Source: Symsagittifera roscoffensis (taxonomy: Eukaryota; Xenacoelomorpha; Acoela; Convolutidae). Taken from it: a DNA stretch of 64,000 nucleotides. The stretch covers positions 36,111,888 to 36,175,887 of the forward strand of contig NC_087065.1 of assembly GCF_963678635.1 (NCBI RefSeq), read 5' to 3'. Both the position numbers and the translations under genes were made by a program. The notes under the pieces are model-generated. The model was not told the DNA's origin. It saw nothing but the letters and a program-made list of their open reading frames with translations, and ran no database searches. Shown here piece by piece: positions 1 through 12,500 of this stretch; the first letter of the stretch is position 1; every line of letters starts with the position of its first letter.

Positions 1-964
1 TGTGTCAAATCAATACAACCCGTTTCAAGTGTCTGAACTTGTCTGTATTTTCAAACGAAGTGCAGTGTTCTTAAAAGTACTTAGGACAGCTTCTTTTGGC
101 CTAACACACGTTTTTTATAGAAAATTGCAAAACTGGCTGAGAAAATTGTAAACTGTTTTAGTTTTCATTTTATTTCCTTCACACGTCTTTTCTTATACAA
201 TCTCTTAATTTCTAATGTTATTTACAGCTTAATTATCTAGTTTACTTATTTACTTCCCCATCTTATGTTTAGCTTCCTTTCAAAACAAAAAACCAACACC
301 CCCCCCCCCCTCTCCCTGGTTTTCGAGGTTACATGCGTCATGAAAGTTGATTATATCGGTTTTTTGCTACTTTTTCCATTATAATCGAAAATTTTCCTGG
401 AAACTCCAGTGCGGTGGGCTCTTTTAGCGTTGGTCTTAAGTATGTCTTGCATTTATTTTAAGAATACTTCGAATTATACTTCTGTTTGTGCTATGCTAAC
501 TGTCATAGTTGAAATTTAAATTGGGCTGCATCGGCGAGTGTAAGCGTTTGTTGTGCGTAGCACGTAATTTCTACCCCGTTGACTGGCAAACAAGACGAGA
601 GCCGTTAAGACGACAGTTTTTTTTATGGGACTTCAAGAGGACGCTACGCGCAACTCTCCACATTGTATTTCTGAGAAATTTAAAGCGCTTAAATTCGTAC
701 TGCTCATTTTACGTGTAATTACACTTATTTGTCGTCTTAATGTCTTGCCGTCTTAGTGGCCTGTCGTCTTTTTTACCTAGCACAGTTTGCCTCAGTACTC
801 TTACCGGAAGAAAACTTTCAGTTGTGATTGGTTAAGTTGAAAAAGACTTCAAGACAGAAAACAATCTTTCATTTAATCATTAGAGGTGCTAGCAACTAGT
901 TTTTGGGCGGAATAAGGAAAAAGATTCTCCGGAAGTTTTAACTAAACAGAACATCTTGATGGCT
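1..964. other. AT-rich noncoding sequence, no gene recognised
   Basis: No exon, RNA gene or transposon protein was recognised. A short poly-C run lies near 301-311. A 69-codon open frame at 509-718 has no recognisable motif, and I do not call it a gene. If the TRPM gene continues upstream, this is probably intron sequence. Confidence 0.5.
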
Positions 965-2073
965 TTGTAGCGTTGTATTGACAAACCATGATCTCTTGAG
1001 CGAACTACATAAGTACCCGCATCCAGTTTCAAGCGTTAATAATTGATTATATTACGGTTTTAGTACCTGTCTTACTAAAATTGAGAAACAATCGATTTTG
1101 ATCAATTAATAATTGGTTATAATCTCTCTTTTCAAAATCAAATTGTAATTAATTATAATCCATTATAATCAATTATTTATATGTAAATTTTCGATACAAT
1201 TATAATCAATTATAATTGATTATAATTCATTATTTTTATTCAAATTTCTGATTCATTAGTTTTGCATAAAAATCCGTTTTAATCGATTGTAATTGATTTT
1301 AATCCCTTTTGTTTGTCAATTATGTCTTCGAAGTTGCATCTAATTTTCTTATATTTTCTGTTTTTTGTAGACGTTGGTTCCCATGAAAAATGAGACAAAT
1401 GTTTTTAAAGTTTTCCAATCAATGCAAAATCATAAGATTTTTTTTTCATTTTTTTTTCGTTAGAGTTGTTTTGTGATGCATATTTTAAGCTTTTTTAACC
1501 ACCAAAACATCAGCAAATTGATTTAGTTTCATGATTGATTCGGAAGATTTATTTTTCATCTACCGCGGGAAATTTTCCACTAATATGAAACGATCTTCGA
1601 ACTTTTGTTTCGTGGTGAAACTTTTGTTCAGATGAACCAAAATGTTCAAGGATCTCTCTTTTAGAGATTTTCTTACTGACACAAAAAATAACCCATAAAA
1701 TATAATTCGAATATGATTTTGAATTGACAAAATATCGGTAAAATAAGAGATTATAATTGATTATAATCGGTTATAATTGATTTTAAGGGTTTATTGTAAG
1801 AGCTATAATCAATTATAATCGATTATAAGAGATTATAAACTCTTGAAAAGTATCACGATTATAGTCAATTATAAACCCTTTAAACGCCTAGTTTTGGTAA
1901 TTATAATCAATTATAATTGTCAAAAAACTATCATAATAATCTGTTATAATCGATTACTTACGCCTAAACTTGGATGCGGGTAGTTCAATCATTACACTTT
2001 AATTTAATGACTGAACTGCTTACTCTAGTTTGCTATCAATATCATGGTTTGTCAATATATCACGCAACAAGGC
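965..2073. repeat. Inverted-repeat element with AT-palindrome core
   Basis: The left arm (about 965-1036) and right arm (about 1966-2073) are inverted copies. For example TATTGACAAACCATGAT near 977-993 is reversed as ATCATGGTTTGTCAATAT near 2041-2058, and the TACCCGCATCCA block near 1013-1024 is reversed near 1971-1981. Between them lie many degenerate copies of a short self-complementary unit of the type AATCGATTATAATT (about 1030-1260 and 1740-1955). This looks like a foldback or MITE-type element, or a palindromic satellite captured between inverted arms. No coding capacity was seen. Confidence 0.6.
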
Positions 2074-2282
2074 GACCAACTATTTTCTTGCGAGACACCA
2101 TAGACTGAAGTCAAATAAAATTTCCAATCCAGAAAAGTTTGAAGTTACGAGTAAACCATTCGCGTGCCAGGGATGGCGTGGAATGACCGCTCTTATTTCA
2201 ATTCTGGTTGCCAACGTTTTCCAAACATACCATACCCACACCGTGCGCCCATGGATTCTAGCGATTATAATGGATTCCCGAG
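2074..2282. other. Spacer before the segmental duplication
   Basis: A less AT-rich patch (about 2150-2270) is open on both strands, but no protein family was recognised. It ends where sequence shared with the second duplication unit begins. Left unassigned. Confidence 0.4.
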
Positions 2283-3351
2283 ACAAAAATGATCCATTAT
2301 AATCCATTACAGATGTAAATTTCAAACCACGAAATTGATTATTTTGCCATTATAATCGATTATTTTTGAAAAAAAAAATCCATTATTTTCAATTAAAATC
2401 GACTATACTCTATTATTTTCGGCACTCAAATCGATACGTTTTGCCAAGATAATCCATTATAATGGATAATTTTTTTGAGAAAAAACATTATAATCTATTA
2501 TAGTCGATTGTAATACATTTTATTCTTAGAACTAAATTCGATTAACTTAGCAGAAATTTTCCAAATTTTGCGGGAAATTTTCAAAATGTATGCTTTGCTT
2601 TTTACTAAACGCCATGTTTCAACGTCACCCCTCACTAAAGAGGGGAGTGCTAAACTGGGTGTGTCAATCATTAACCCCCTCCCCAAAATAAACCAATAAA
2701 TAACCCCTCCCCCTTGTTCAACTATAAGGGGGGGGGGGGGGGTGGCGGCGAATGGCAGTTGTGGTAAACTGGCAGGGGGTAAACGCTTCACTAATTACTA
2801 TGCTTCTTTTTGCGGTATATTCTTTTTGCGCTCGAAATTAGGCCAAAACTCAAAGATTTCTAACTGGTTTTACTCGACACTGGGAAAATTTTTGAAGAGT
2901 TTTCAATTGTCATTTCAATCATGACTGAAAAGGCTTTAAAATGATATATAGCTCGACCCATTCCGGTCATTATTTGTGGTACCTGATTTTCCGTGAAAAC
3001 AAAAATTAAAAATTAAAAAAAAAAACTAAAGCACCCAATTTTACCGTTCCTCATCATTTCCAACAGTCGGAACCATGAGTGATAAATTGAGGTAGTTATG
3101 GAAATTTTAAAGAACATTGATTGGTAACTAATTTTGGCGCTTTCGAGTCTTCGCGCATGAGAATAGCCCCTGACATTACTCTATGAAATGTCCTAATATC
3201 GCCACAATTCATGATCAATTTCAAAGAGACTGAAGTATGCCCACTTTTTTGTTCTATTTATCATGTTTATTTTATGGCCACCTACGTTTTCCCCTCGTCG
3301 CTGTTAATTTTTACAAAGTTGTTTTAAAGTTGTTAAATTTTTAAATTTCAG

Positions 3352-3555
3352 CAATTCTGAAAATCTTCATCTACTTTCATCAGAGAATACCCACTTAGTC
3401 GTCGTATGTGATTCAAAATCAGCCGAAAAAGATGAAGGGCAGAATCATATTCGAGAGCTGCGTAGTTCATTTGAGGAGTGCTTGGTTGAAAAGCGTCGCC
3501 ACAACCTACCCATTTTAAACGTCTTTGCCGGTGGATCCGATGCTGATATTAACAG
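3352..3555 (+). CDS. TRPM exon A: SLOG/LSDAT-domain segment
   Basis: A 204-nt exon bounded by TTAAATTTCAG and a GTACGG donor, phase 2 at both ends, with no stops. It reads through LLSSENTHLVVVCDS, a long charged helix (IRELRSSFEECLVEKR) and LPILNVFAGGSDADIN. This matches the TRPM N-terminal homology region, where a ligand-loop strand (LVDDG type) is followed by a helix and an EGG/GGP-type glycine turn. A near-identical 204-nt copy lies at 14300-14503. Because start and end phase are equal, adding or removing this exon alone would not shift the frame relative to an upstream exon ending in phase 2. Confidence 0.75.
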
Positions 3556-6500
3556 GTACGGAAACTCTAAATTAGGCAGAAAGTTTATGTGGGTACCCAA
3601 GTGGCAGATCTAGGACTTTGTCGAATAAGGCGCAGATTTTCTTAAGGCAATAAAAAAAAACGTTCTTGATAAAGGAAGGTTTTGAACAGAACAACGCGCT
3701 TTTTCTGCGCGCGATACCCATGTGGTAACTTGATGGACTTAGATAAAAATTAGTGAAGATTTAATTCATCTTGAGAGTATAAATAAACAAGTAACATCAA
3801 TATATCATGTCATGACAATTAAATTGTGTCTACTTAAATCTTGCATACGTTGACTAGAGAGAGTGAAAAAATAAAATACGCAGAATTGAACCGTTGTTTG
3901 ACAGGTCGATAACGACCTTGATATCCAAAAATAGATTAACGAACTAAGATAAGTATGACGTCATGAATAATACAAACTAACACTGCACCACATTTCCCCC
4001 TCCAGAGAAAAAATCAAATGGTACATATGAACATAAATGAAAGGTAACAATTGTGATAACAGTTTAAAGCGAGAGCTATGTAGCTATTGATAAAGGTGAA
4101 GTACTCAAAAAAAATTTGACAAAGTTGCTAATGCGAGATTAATGGTTATTGAGTTTGAAATGACTGATTTTAATTTTCGTTTTTTTCTCATCGGATTGTC
4201 TGACGACAATTTAGCGGTTGGGAAACGAGTGTATATCATATGGCCTCACTGGATGAACCCACCATAAGCGGTTCCACTTGAGCAGATTCCACTTGGCCGG
4301 CGGCTTGGGCGAATCGGACCTTCTTATCCGGAAAAATCACAACTGGACTCCTTGAAACTTGTGGCAAATCAGATGGTGAACCAATAAAATTCACAGAATG
4401 CCGAATTTGGCTGCCGAAAAAAGAAGTTTATTTTTTTGACGACACGATGTGCGAGAGGAATTGGATGCCGAAGAAATATTGATATCGTTATCCGAGCCAG
4501 TTGCCAAAAAATGGCGACCTGAAGGGCCTGGTACTGCCGAATTCGATCCCTCAGAGCACTCTTGTGTTTTCGGGACTGAGGAATCATCATCTGAGGAGGT
4601 TGGAATCAGATCCGGGCAAGTCATAATTGAAGATTTGGACGGTTCGACGGTGAAGGAGCCTGAGCTTTAGTGCCCGACGCATCCAGAAGTAAATTTCTGA
4701 CATAGAGGAACAGGCCGTAAGGTCCACAACAGGAGTAGTGTCGCGGATAATTTGACGAATACCTGGAGCGTCCGGAATGATGTCCTGAGCCGATTCACGT
4801 GATGACGAATTTGAACGCAGTGGCGTAGAAGCGATTGTCCTCCGGCGAAGTCGAGGAAGACGAAAACACAATGGGGCGTTTCTGCCCCTTTTTGACCGGC
4901 GTTGCCTGTTTTCCTTAAACACCTGCAGATCTTGATTAAAAACGCACCGCAATATGATTCTTTCTTATCACCTTATCTTTATCAGTAATATATGTAGACC
5001 AAGTAATTCTGACGATTTACCTTTGAAAGGTTTGAATCTTTCCCGGCCAGATTTCCTATTAAGAAATTTGAGAAATATATCCAGCTTGTTCGGAATATTA
5101 ATAACTAAATAATCCAACTAACTTCTGGTTCGGCTGTCACATTGCTCCCAACGCTGTTCGGCAGCAAGAAGATCTCGCTCCAAATGTTGATTATCTAAAT
5201 TAACACGCGAGGAAAAACGATTCGCCACAAGAGACAACTCTGTGGTGATGGTCGACCAAAGTCTAATTCAAAAAAATAAAAAAAAACCTATAACGGAGTT
5301 CTTAGTCACCCAAATATCTTCAATGATGTGCCGAAGTGTGTCTTGTACATTGGAAAAATCCAGATTCAATCTAAAAGCTCCCAAACGACGTTTGATGGTC
5401 TGAATAGAACGTTCCACAAAACCACAACCACGATGGTTACCGACCGGGCAGAATTGCTGACGAATATTTTGTTCCTTACAGAATGCTTGAACCAAATAAT
5501 TTTTGGCACCCGAATACTGATCTGTTTTAATTTGTTGATTTGGGAATACTATGTTGTTGAATATTAGATTTCAAGAAATTAATTTTCTTTTTACCCCCAG
5601 TTGATTGCGTAATCATAGCTGACGGATACTTGGAGTACCGGTCGATCGCGACCAAGATGTATATATCATTACCTTCAGAATCAGAAGAGGACCCGCTTAA
5701 TCGAGCTGGAGTTCCTCATTCGGGCCGAACAATAGAGATAAGGTGTGGACGATTTAAACGAAGCGTTAGCTTTAGGATTCTTACCAAATTTAGTACACTG
5801 AGGGCAGTCATTACACAGCTGAATAATTTCTCGATACCTCCGGGGCCACCAAATGTTTTGTGCCGCGTCCACCATGGTAACTTGTCCCGCGTGTGATCTG
5901 TGATGTCGTGCAAAAGGTGTGTTTGTAGACAATTTGGGATAGGAATCCGGTTGTTCTTCACAAAACAACCGTCTACTACTGCTGAACACTGCCAAAAAGA
6001 TTTCAAGTACGCGTCGAATCTGCAAAAATTTTTGTTTTTATTGTTAATCAGAGCCCGTTTCATCAAACGAAGGCTAGGATCTTCGTCTGTAAGCTCTGAC
6101 AACACATCTGCATCCAAAATTCTTGCTACACCTCACCGCGACTTCCGATCTGGAGCGACAACAGGAGACTTAAGAATGCCCAAGCTGAGGACTGGTTGTG
6201 TAGGTCGACCCACTGGACCAAATTTCCGCAGCCTCCGCCAGCTAAAGTTTGCCAGAATACGGGCGTACTGGCCCTTCAAAACCTCTGCACGCTATTTCAT
6301 GTTGGTCGTTTCGGGCGAACTGCCCCTGAACGAAATCTCGGCCTCGCACGATCTGACGAGAACCACGACCGATTGATCGGCACGAACTGATTCAGCAATT
6401 GCTCAAAGCTATCATCTCGCGAAGGTTTCATACTGACAGTCTGAAAAACGAATAGCTTAAAGAAAACCAAACTCCAGTAAACCCAAGTGATATTGGAAAT

Positions 6501-9500
6501 CGAGAAAACTCCGATTAGATAAATAAATGACGGAAACCAATTGACCACTGCGATAAATAACCAAAAGAATAACCAGAATGGCCAGCAAATTAGAAAATTC
6601 CACTTCTTGCTCTAACGCCGCTCCCAAAACACTGTGACTAGCATAGCATTTTACCCTTGTGTTAGGATTTTGGTCATATTGGAACATTTTCGTGATATTG
6701 GCTATCAGTTGAAGAATGTTGGAAAAGTTAGACTGTTGCACGTCCCACCATAAGAACTTGTTTTTTTTACTCGCCTTCAATAACAAGCAGAGTTGGTCCG
6801 AATTGACCTGGAGGTTTGGCAGAAATCTTTACAATTGATTGAGTATGCCCATAAATGACCGAAGTTGTTCTAACGTCTTTGGTTGTTCAAGAGCTAACAC
6901 TGCATCGATTTTAGATCGCTTCGGTCTGTAACCTTCTGAATTGATGTCGAAGCCCAACCACGGCTCATGATTTGAGGAAAATTCACGATTCGAAAATTCA
7001 AGGGCAAATCTTTCCTCCTCTAGCCTGACGAACACTTTATCCACCAGAATATTGTGATCCACCACTGAGCCTTTCGAAACGATAAGAATATCGTCCAAGA
7101 AAAAAAACTCCCGACAACCGCTGAAGATTATTGTCCATCACTTTTTGGAATTCTTTGGGCATAAAGGTAAGTCCATAAAAGCCAGTCTTGAAATGATAAG
7201 TCCCTGTTTGTTCCCCACAAAATTTGTTGAAATTACATTGGCTACTAACGACATCACTCAGTGGAATTTGACTGAATGCATATTTCAGATCCAACGACCT
7301 GAACCAAACATCACCATTCTTATTCGACGTGACTATCTGGGCAGTTGAGTCCAACAACTCCAATATGTTTGGCATTTGATATTGGTTCTTATGGATTTGA
7401 TCATTCATAAGTTTCGCATCCATTGCCAACTTAACCGATCCATCTGTCTTCGCTGTGATCACAATCGGAGATATAAAATGTTCACCCGTGCATTTGTTTA
7501 GTCTCACAATGTGGCCTTCTTGAATTCGTTTCCGAATTTCATTTCCAACTTTGTTCTGAATATGAACACGAACCCGCCTACCTTTTTCTTGACAGGGAAG
7601 AAGCGGCGACCTGAATTTGGAGAAAACTTGATGATTCTTTCCTGTGCCAATGCGAGAAAAAAAATGTTGAAACTTCTTGTGATAATGCGATCTCCAAAAC
7701 TCCGACGTCTCATTCGTGTCCGACTAGGAAATTTCGCCCACCAGTGGTCTGAGCGGTCTTACATGCGTTGTCCGGACCCCCAATTGAGATTGCAACTCTA
7801 GACCCAGCAGAAAACGCGTGCAAATCTCCGAAATGAGAATTTTGGCTGACTTCACATTCCAGCCCATCAGCTCAATTCGTTTCCGATTATAGTCAACATA
7901 CACTAAGTCTATCGGATATTCCTTTTCAATGATAACTACTGCTGAAGGCAGTGATTTTACGATGTGTTCTACCGTTCTCCTATTTACAAAGGAAGCAGGG
8001 CTTCTTGTATCAACCTTGGCTTTGAAAAATATCTGATTGCAACGAAGAGTGATTTGTATACAACGCAATTTTCCTGTAGCCGAATAGACAACTTCCAGTT
8101 TCTTCACCAATTCAGCAATGGGAAAAGACTTAAGTGGGCGAGAGACAGCTTCCACCGCCATGACTGCAAATTCTGATTCACTATCAGACGTAATGAAATT
8201 GCAGGTCTCCTCAGTAGTCTCATCCGATTCCGCGTCTACATTAGCCAAATTTTTGGAGTTGCAACATTTTGCAAAATGACCTTTCTTGCTGCAGTTTTTA
8301 CAAGTGACAATTCTTGCCGGACAACTTTGCTTGTGATTGGTGGAAAACCTATTGCCACAGAAATAGCAAAGCTTAGTATCTTTTGAGTTGACGTTTCCTT
8401 TCGGCCTACTGTTCAACTGAGCCCGATTGATCCGATCAGATAGTTTCTTCACCTGCACCGATTATGTTATTTCCTGCTTATTGCGTACATTCTGGGCCAA
8501 ACTGGACCCCCTATGGGAGAAGCTGCCCGTTACTGACGGAGATCCAAGTTGTTTTTATAAACATGATGCGGTTTGGGCCCCCTTCTCCTGCAACAATGCC
8601 GACTTTATAGTTTCTTCTGGAATGTTACCTGGACGAATGCATAATTCACGTTGAATATCCTTATAACGCGTTTTCGCGATGAAGGTATCTCGCACGACTT
8701 CTTTCTATTGATCTATCGTCCAACCACACAGGGCTGCGACCCGTAAGACGCAACTGGAAAGCTTCTAGACTCTCACGATCGGCGTTATAAAATTGAAGAC
8801 GTTCAATGATAAAGTTTTTCTCCTTTTAAAGAGAAGAACACAGTTATCATAAAAGTATTTAGATGAAATAGCACTAAGATCCACATGAGGATAACTCTGA
8901 AGAAAGCGTTTTCTACCTTCAGAACTCAGGGAAAAAAAGACGAGATTTGATGCGTTGTTGAACCTCATAGAAAAAGACACTCGGAGCAACTCTGGGGCCT
9001 TTAGCTCGCCGTTCTTCATTAAGCTCGTCCACTCTGTGAACAGCTGCCTCGTCTCTGGCATCCCAACTAGCTGTTCATGCCGCATCCTCAGTAGTTTCAA
9101 CGACCTCCGGTTTTGGGGCCGGATCATCGTGAACTTTTCACGGCGGTCTTAACAATTCGCGGGGATCGCAACGCTCCCGCAGAATGATGGCAAGGTTGAA
9201 TTGCCCTATCCATGAATCCCAACTACTGGGTGGATCGGACCTTGGTTTGTGCCAAAAAACTGGAACACCTAATAGGTCAGTCCGGTCGTCTGAAACAGGA
9301 ACTGCTGGCTGCGCCATGTGGTAACTTGATGGACTAAGACAAAATTAGTTAAGATTTGATTCATCATGAGTGTATAAATAAAAAAGAAACATCAATATAT
9401 CATGTCATGACAATTAAACTGTGTCAACCCAAACCTTGCATAAGTTGACTAGAGAGAGTGAATAAATAAGCTGCGTAGAATTGAGCCGTTGTTTGACAGG

Positions 9501-12500
9501 TTGATAACGACCTTGATATCCAAAAATAGAATAACGAACTACAATAAGCATGATGTCATGAATAATACAAACTAACACTGCACGACAACCCCTATCAAAA
9601 TCGGCATATAATGGCCTTAAAACTTTTTGGGGACGACTAGCAAAAGATGATGTCCCAAAACAGTACCAAAGGGTAATCAGGGCGTCGACATCTTGAGGAA
9701 GAGAGCGTCCAACCCGCTCCCCCTTTTAAATCCACTACTGTGGGTACCAGTTTGGTGCTCATACTAGTTTTTGCTCCAACTTGTTGTTCCGAACATTTGA
9801 AAAATGGGGAGGAGTTTTGTATTTGGGTGTCTGTTAAACTTTTTCTTCTTTGGTTTTTGACACGAAATCAGCTGACACAGAAAATCATCGGAAAGTGTCG
9901 AGTGATATATCAAATTAAACCATTTGCAGTTGTGATTCGAATGACGTTTAAGCATTTCGAAAAAAATCCTCATTTATGAGAAAAATCTTGTTTGAATTTT
10001 TTGTTTTTTTGGTTTAATTTCGAGCGACTAAGGTGAGCGAGCAGGTTTAAAATATGGCTTATTTATAACTTATTTATACTTCATTTGAGCGTTAAAAACT
10101 TAGTTTGACTCAAGTAAAGTTATGTTTTGGAATTTGCTGGTGCCATTTTTGGAAAAATCCCTAACATTTTTTTTGCAAATTCACAAAAAATTGAAAAACA
10201 TGAAAAGTTTTTGATGGTTCTACATTTTTTTTTGAATTTCTAATTTTTTTCTATAAAAACTGTTTTCCCATTTGCTTATTTTTTTATGACTGTCAAATAT
10301 GCCTAAGTTCTAGAGAATTTTTTTTTCGTTTTTTCTAAGTCTATGGTCGGACATTCTGTTCTATTTGCGCAGTAACCGGCTATCCTTGTTATATTTTTTT
10401 CTGAGTAAAGAATTCTTTGATGAATTCTGATGTTTTGGAAGTCATGTTTTATAATTTCACCTGTTATCAGTATGATGCAGAAACTGGATAAAAACCAAAT
10501 TGTCATCCTTCTCTCTGGTCTCGCCACAGACTCCAGCAAATTGAACTCGAAAAATGCCGAAACGTGGAAAGCTCTGACGGCTCACAAAAAGAAGGAAAAC
10601 TTTCACGTGATTGATTTGCTAACGTTGGACAGTCACAAACAGATGTATGTGATTGGATCGAAAGTACTCTCACCAGAGAAGAGAATTAAGTTGGGTAAGA
10701 CAAAACAATTAATTAGTTTCCAAGTTAATGTTTCGTGCAAACAATCTTGAGAGGTCGTCGAAATGCAACTGCTCGACAATGTGACGCCTCCTCTTCTAAA
10801 CAACCTTGTCTTCAAAAAGTATTCTCTAGTTTTTAACCAAAAAAAAACATAGAGGCTTAATAGCTATACCGAGAAAAATATTAGTGAGTAGAAAATTTAC
10901 TGAGTAGAAAATACTTCCATGCGATAATCTATTAACATTTTTCTTGAGTTTTCTGCCATTCATTTTGTCCTATTCCAATCGATTTCAATTGACTGATTCT
11001 TCTTGCCGCGAATTGAGGTGGAACTTTGGACTCTTTGGTTTATTGGACAAACCGAGGAAAATGTTTTTGCCTGAAACACACACCTTAATTTAGTGTTCTT
11101 CCTTTCAACGAGATTTGGTTTTCAATGACATTTTTCTTACAATGAAACTAATTTGGTCGTGACTTGAGTCCGTTGCACAGGATTTTGCGTGGCTTAAAGC
11201 TTACATCAATATTGCGTGTTTGGTGTAGATAAACCACCTGAACATGCTTTTACTTTTTAACATTTTACTGATAGCTTGTCCAAATTAGGTGTTACATATA
11301 GCAAACCATATAACATCTATATGGTTTGTTACATATAGCAAACCATATAGACGAAAGAAATTTAATATCACTCTCGTGTCACCTAATTTCGTGTTGCTTT
11401 TTAAAATTCTTTTTGAAGTTATTATAACCCGGAGACACTTCTGGTATTTAATTTCTCATACTTTCGAACTAAATTTTTTCTTCAGATACAGTAGAATGTT
11501 ACCAAAGTTTTTTTTTTTTACTTTCAGCTTTGATTTCAGTTGATTTGTTTGTTAAATCTTTCTTGCTTGCTTAAAAATTTTACATTTTGTTCACGCTCAA
11601 TTTTTTTTTTCGCGTTTTGATTTTTCGCGCAGTAATCAAAAAGGGCTTTTCCAAAACCTACCCATTTTTTTTTGAATTTTGTGCAAACTACTTTATCCAA
11701 TAGAAATCGCATGGAGTCGATTTTAATTGAATCATTGTTCTCGCCTCGAAATATGAGTGGTCTTAAAATTGTTCCAGCTTAGAATTTATTTTTTCGCGGC
11801 TTGAATTTTGTTTTCTTTTTAAGCTCAATTGGGTTTCTTTGGTAAGAAGAAACCAAACTTCACTAACGAACAAAAAAACTAAACAGGCCACAAAAAAGGT
11901 GATTGAATTCTAATTTCGAAAACTTAGAGTCATGACTTCTGTTTAATTTATTCACTATTTTAGTTATTAACAATAGATGAACGTTGTCAAGCCTCTTATG
12001 TGGATCGTGATAATTTTTTTCAAAAACAAAATCTTTCATTTTGTTGCGGCTTGAATTTTGTTCTCGCTTCAATTTCAGTTCTCTTCTGTTAAAGGGATAG
12101 TAAATTCCAATATCAAACAGCAAAAGTGTAAAAATCTCGAAAAACTGTTTGTGTTTCAAAAAGTAATTAACTTAAGCCAGTTTTCTCTAAATGGGATAAT
12201 TTTAAAAAGGAAGCGCCCATGATAAACAATTCTTCATATCATACTTTTAAAATGATAAATCCTTCCAAAAAATTTTTGTAAACCCTTCCGAATCGAAATT
12301 TAAAAAATGCTTCAAATTTTTCAATCAATGATTTTAGGTATCCTTTTTTCACACTTTTCCACCCAATCATTGGCTAATTTTTACTCTCTCGAGGGTGGTG
12401 TGATTATATCAGTCCTTTTTATGATTTGAAATGCAAGAGAAGGGTTGAGCTCTGGTTTCATGAGCACGAAAACACACCTTGAAAAAAACAGCAACATTTT

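Larger units (their letters stand above)
3721..9587 (-). mobile_element. Ty3/Gypsy-type LTR retrotransposon, copy 1 (decayed)
   Basis: Flanked by LTRs at 3721-3992 and 9317-9587 (about 271 bp, TGTGG...CCACA/CGACA). The coding strand is minus: a purine-rich tract adjoins the left (3') LTR on the minus strand (complement of TTTCCCCCTCC at 3993-4003), and TGGCGCAGCC, a plausible primer-binding site, follows the right (5') LTR. Minus-strand order is gag-like, CCHC knuckles, aspartic protease, reverse transcriptase, RNase H, integrase, C-terminal tail: the Ty3/Gypsy order. All parts are broken by stops or frameshifts, and about 840 bp of the RNase H to integrase region is missing compared with copy 2. 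Flanks ACCCA and ACCCC suggest a 5-bp target duplication with one later change. Confidence 0.92.

Noticed and set aside
509-718. 69-codon open frame, plus strand
   Set aside because: No domain, no splice context and composition like its surroundings; length expected by chance.
2080-2325. Overlapping open frames on both strands with many aromatic residues
   Set aside because: No recognisable family; both strands are open, which suggests chance.
5900-6376. 158-codon plus-strand frame over the integrase region (also 16856-17332)
   Set aside because: Antisense shadow of the retrotransposon; the minus strand carries the zinc-binding and DDE motifs.
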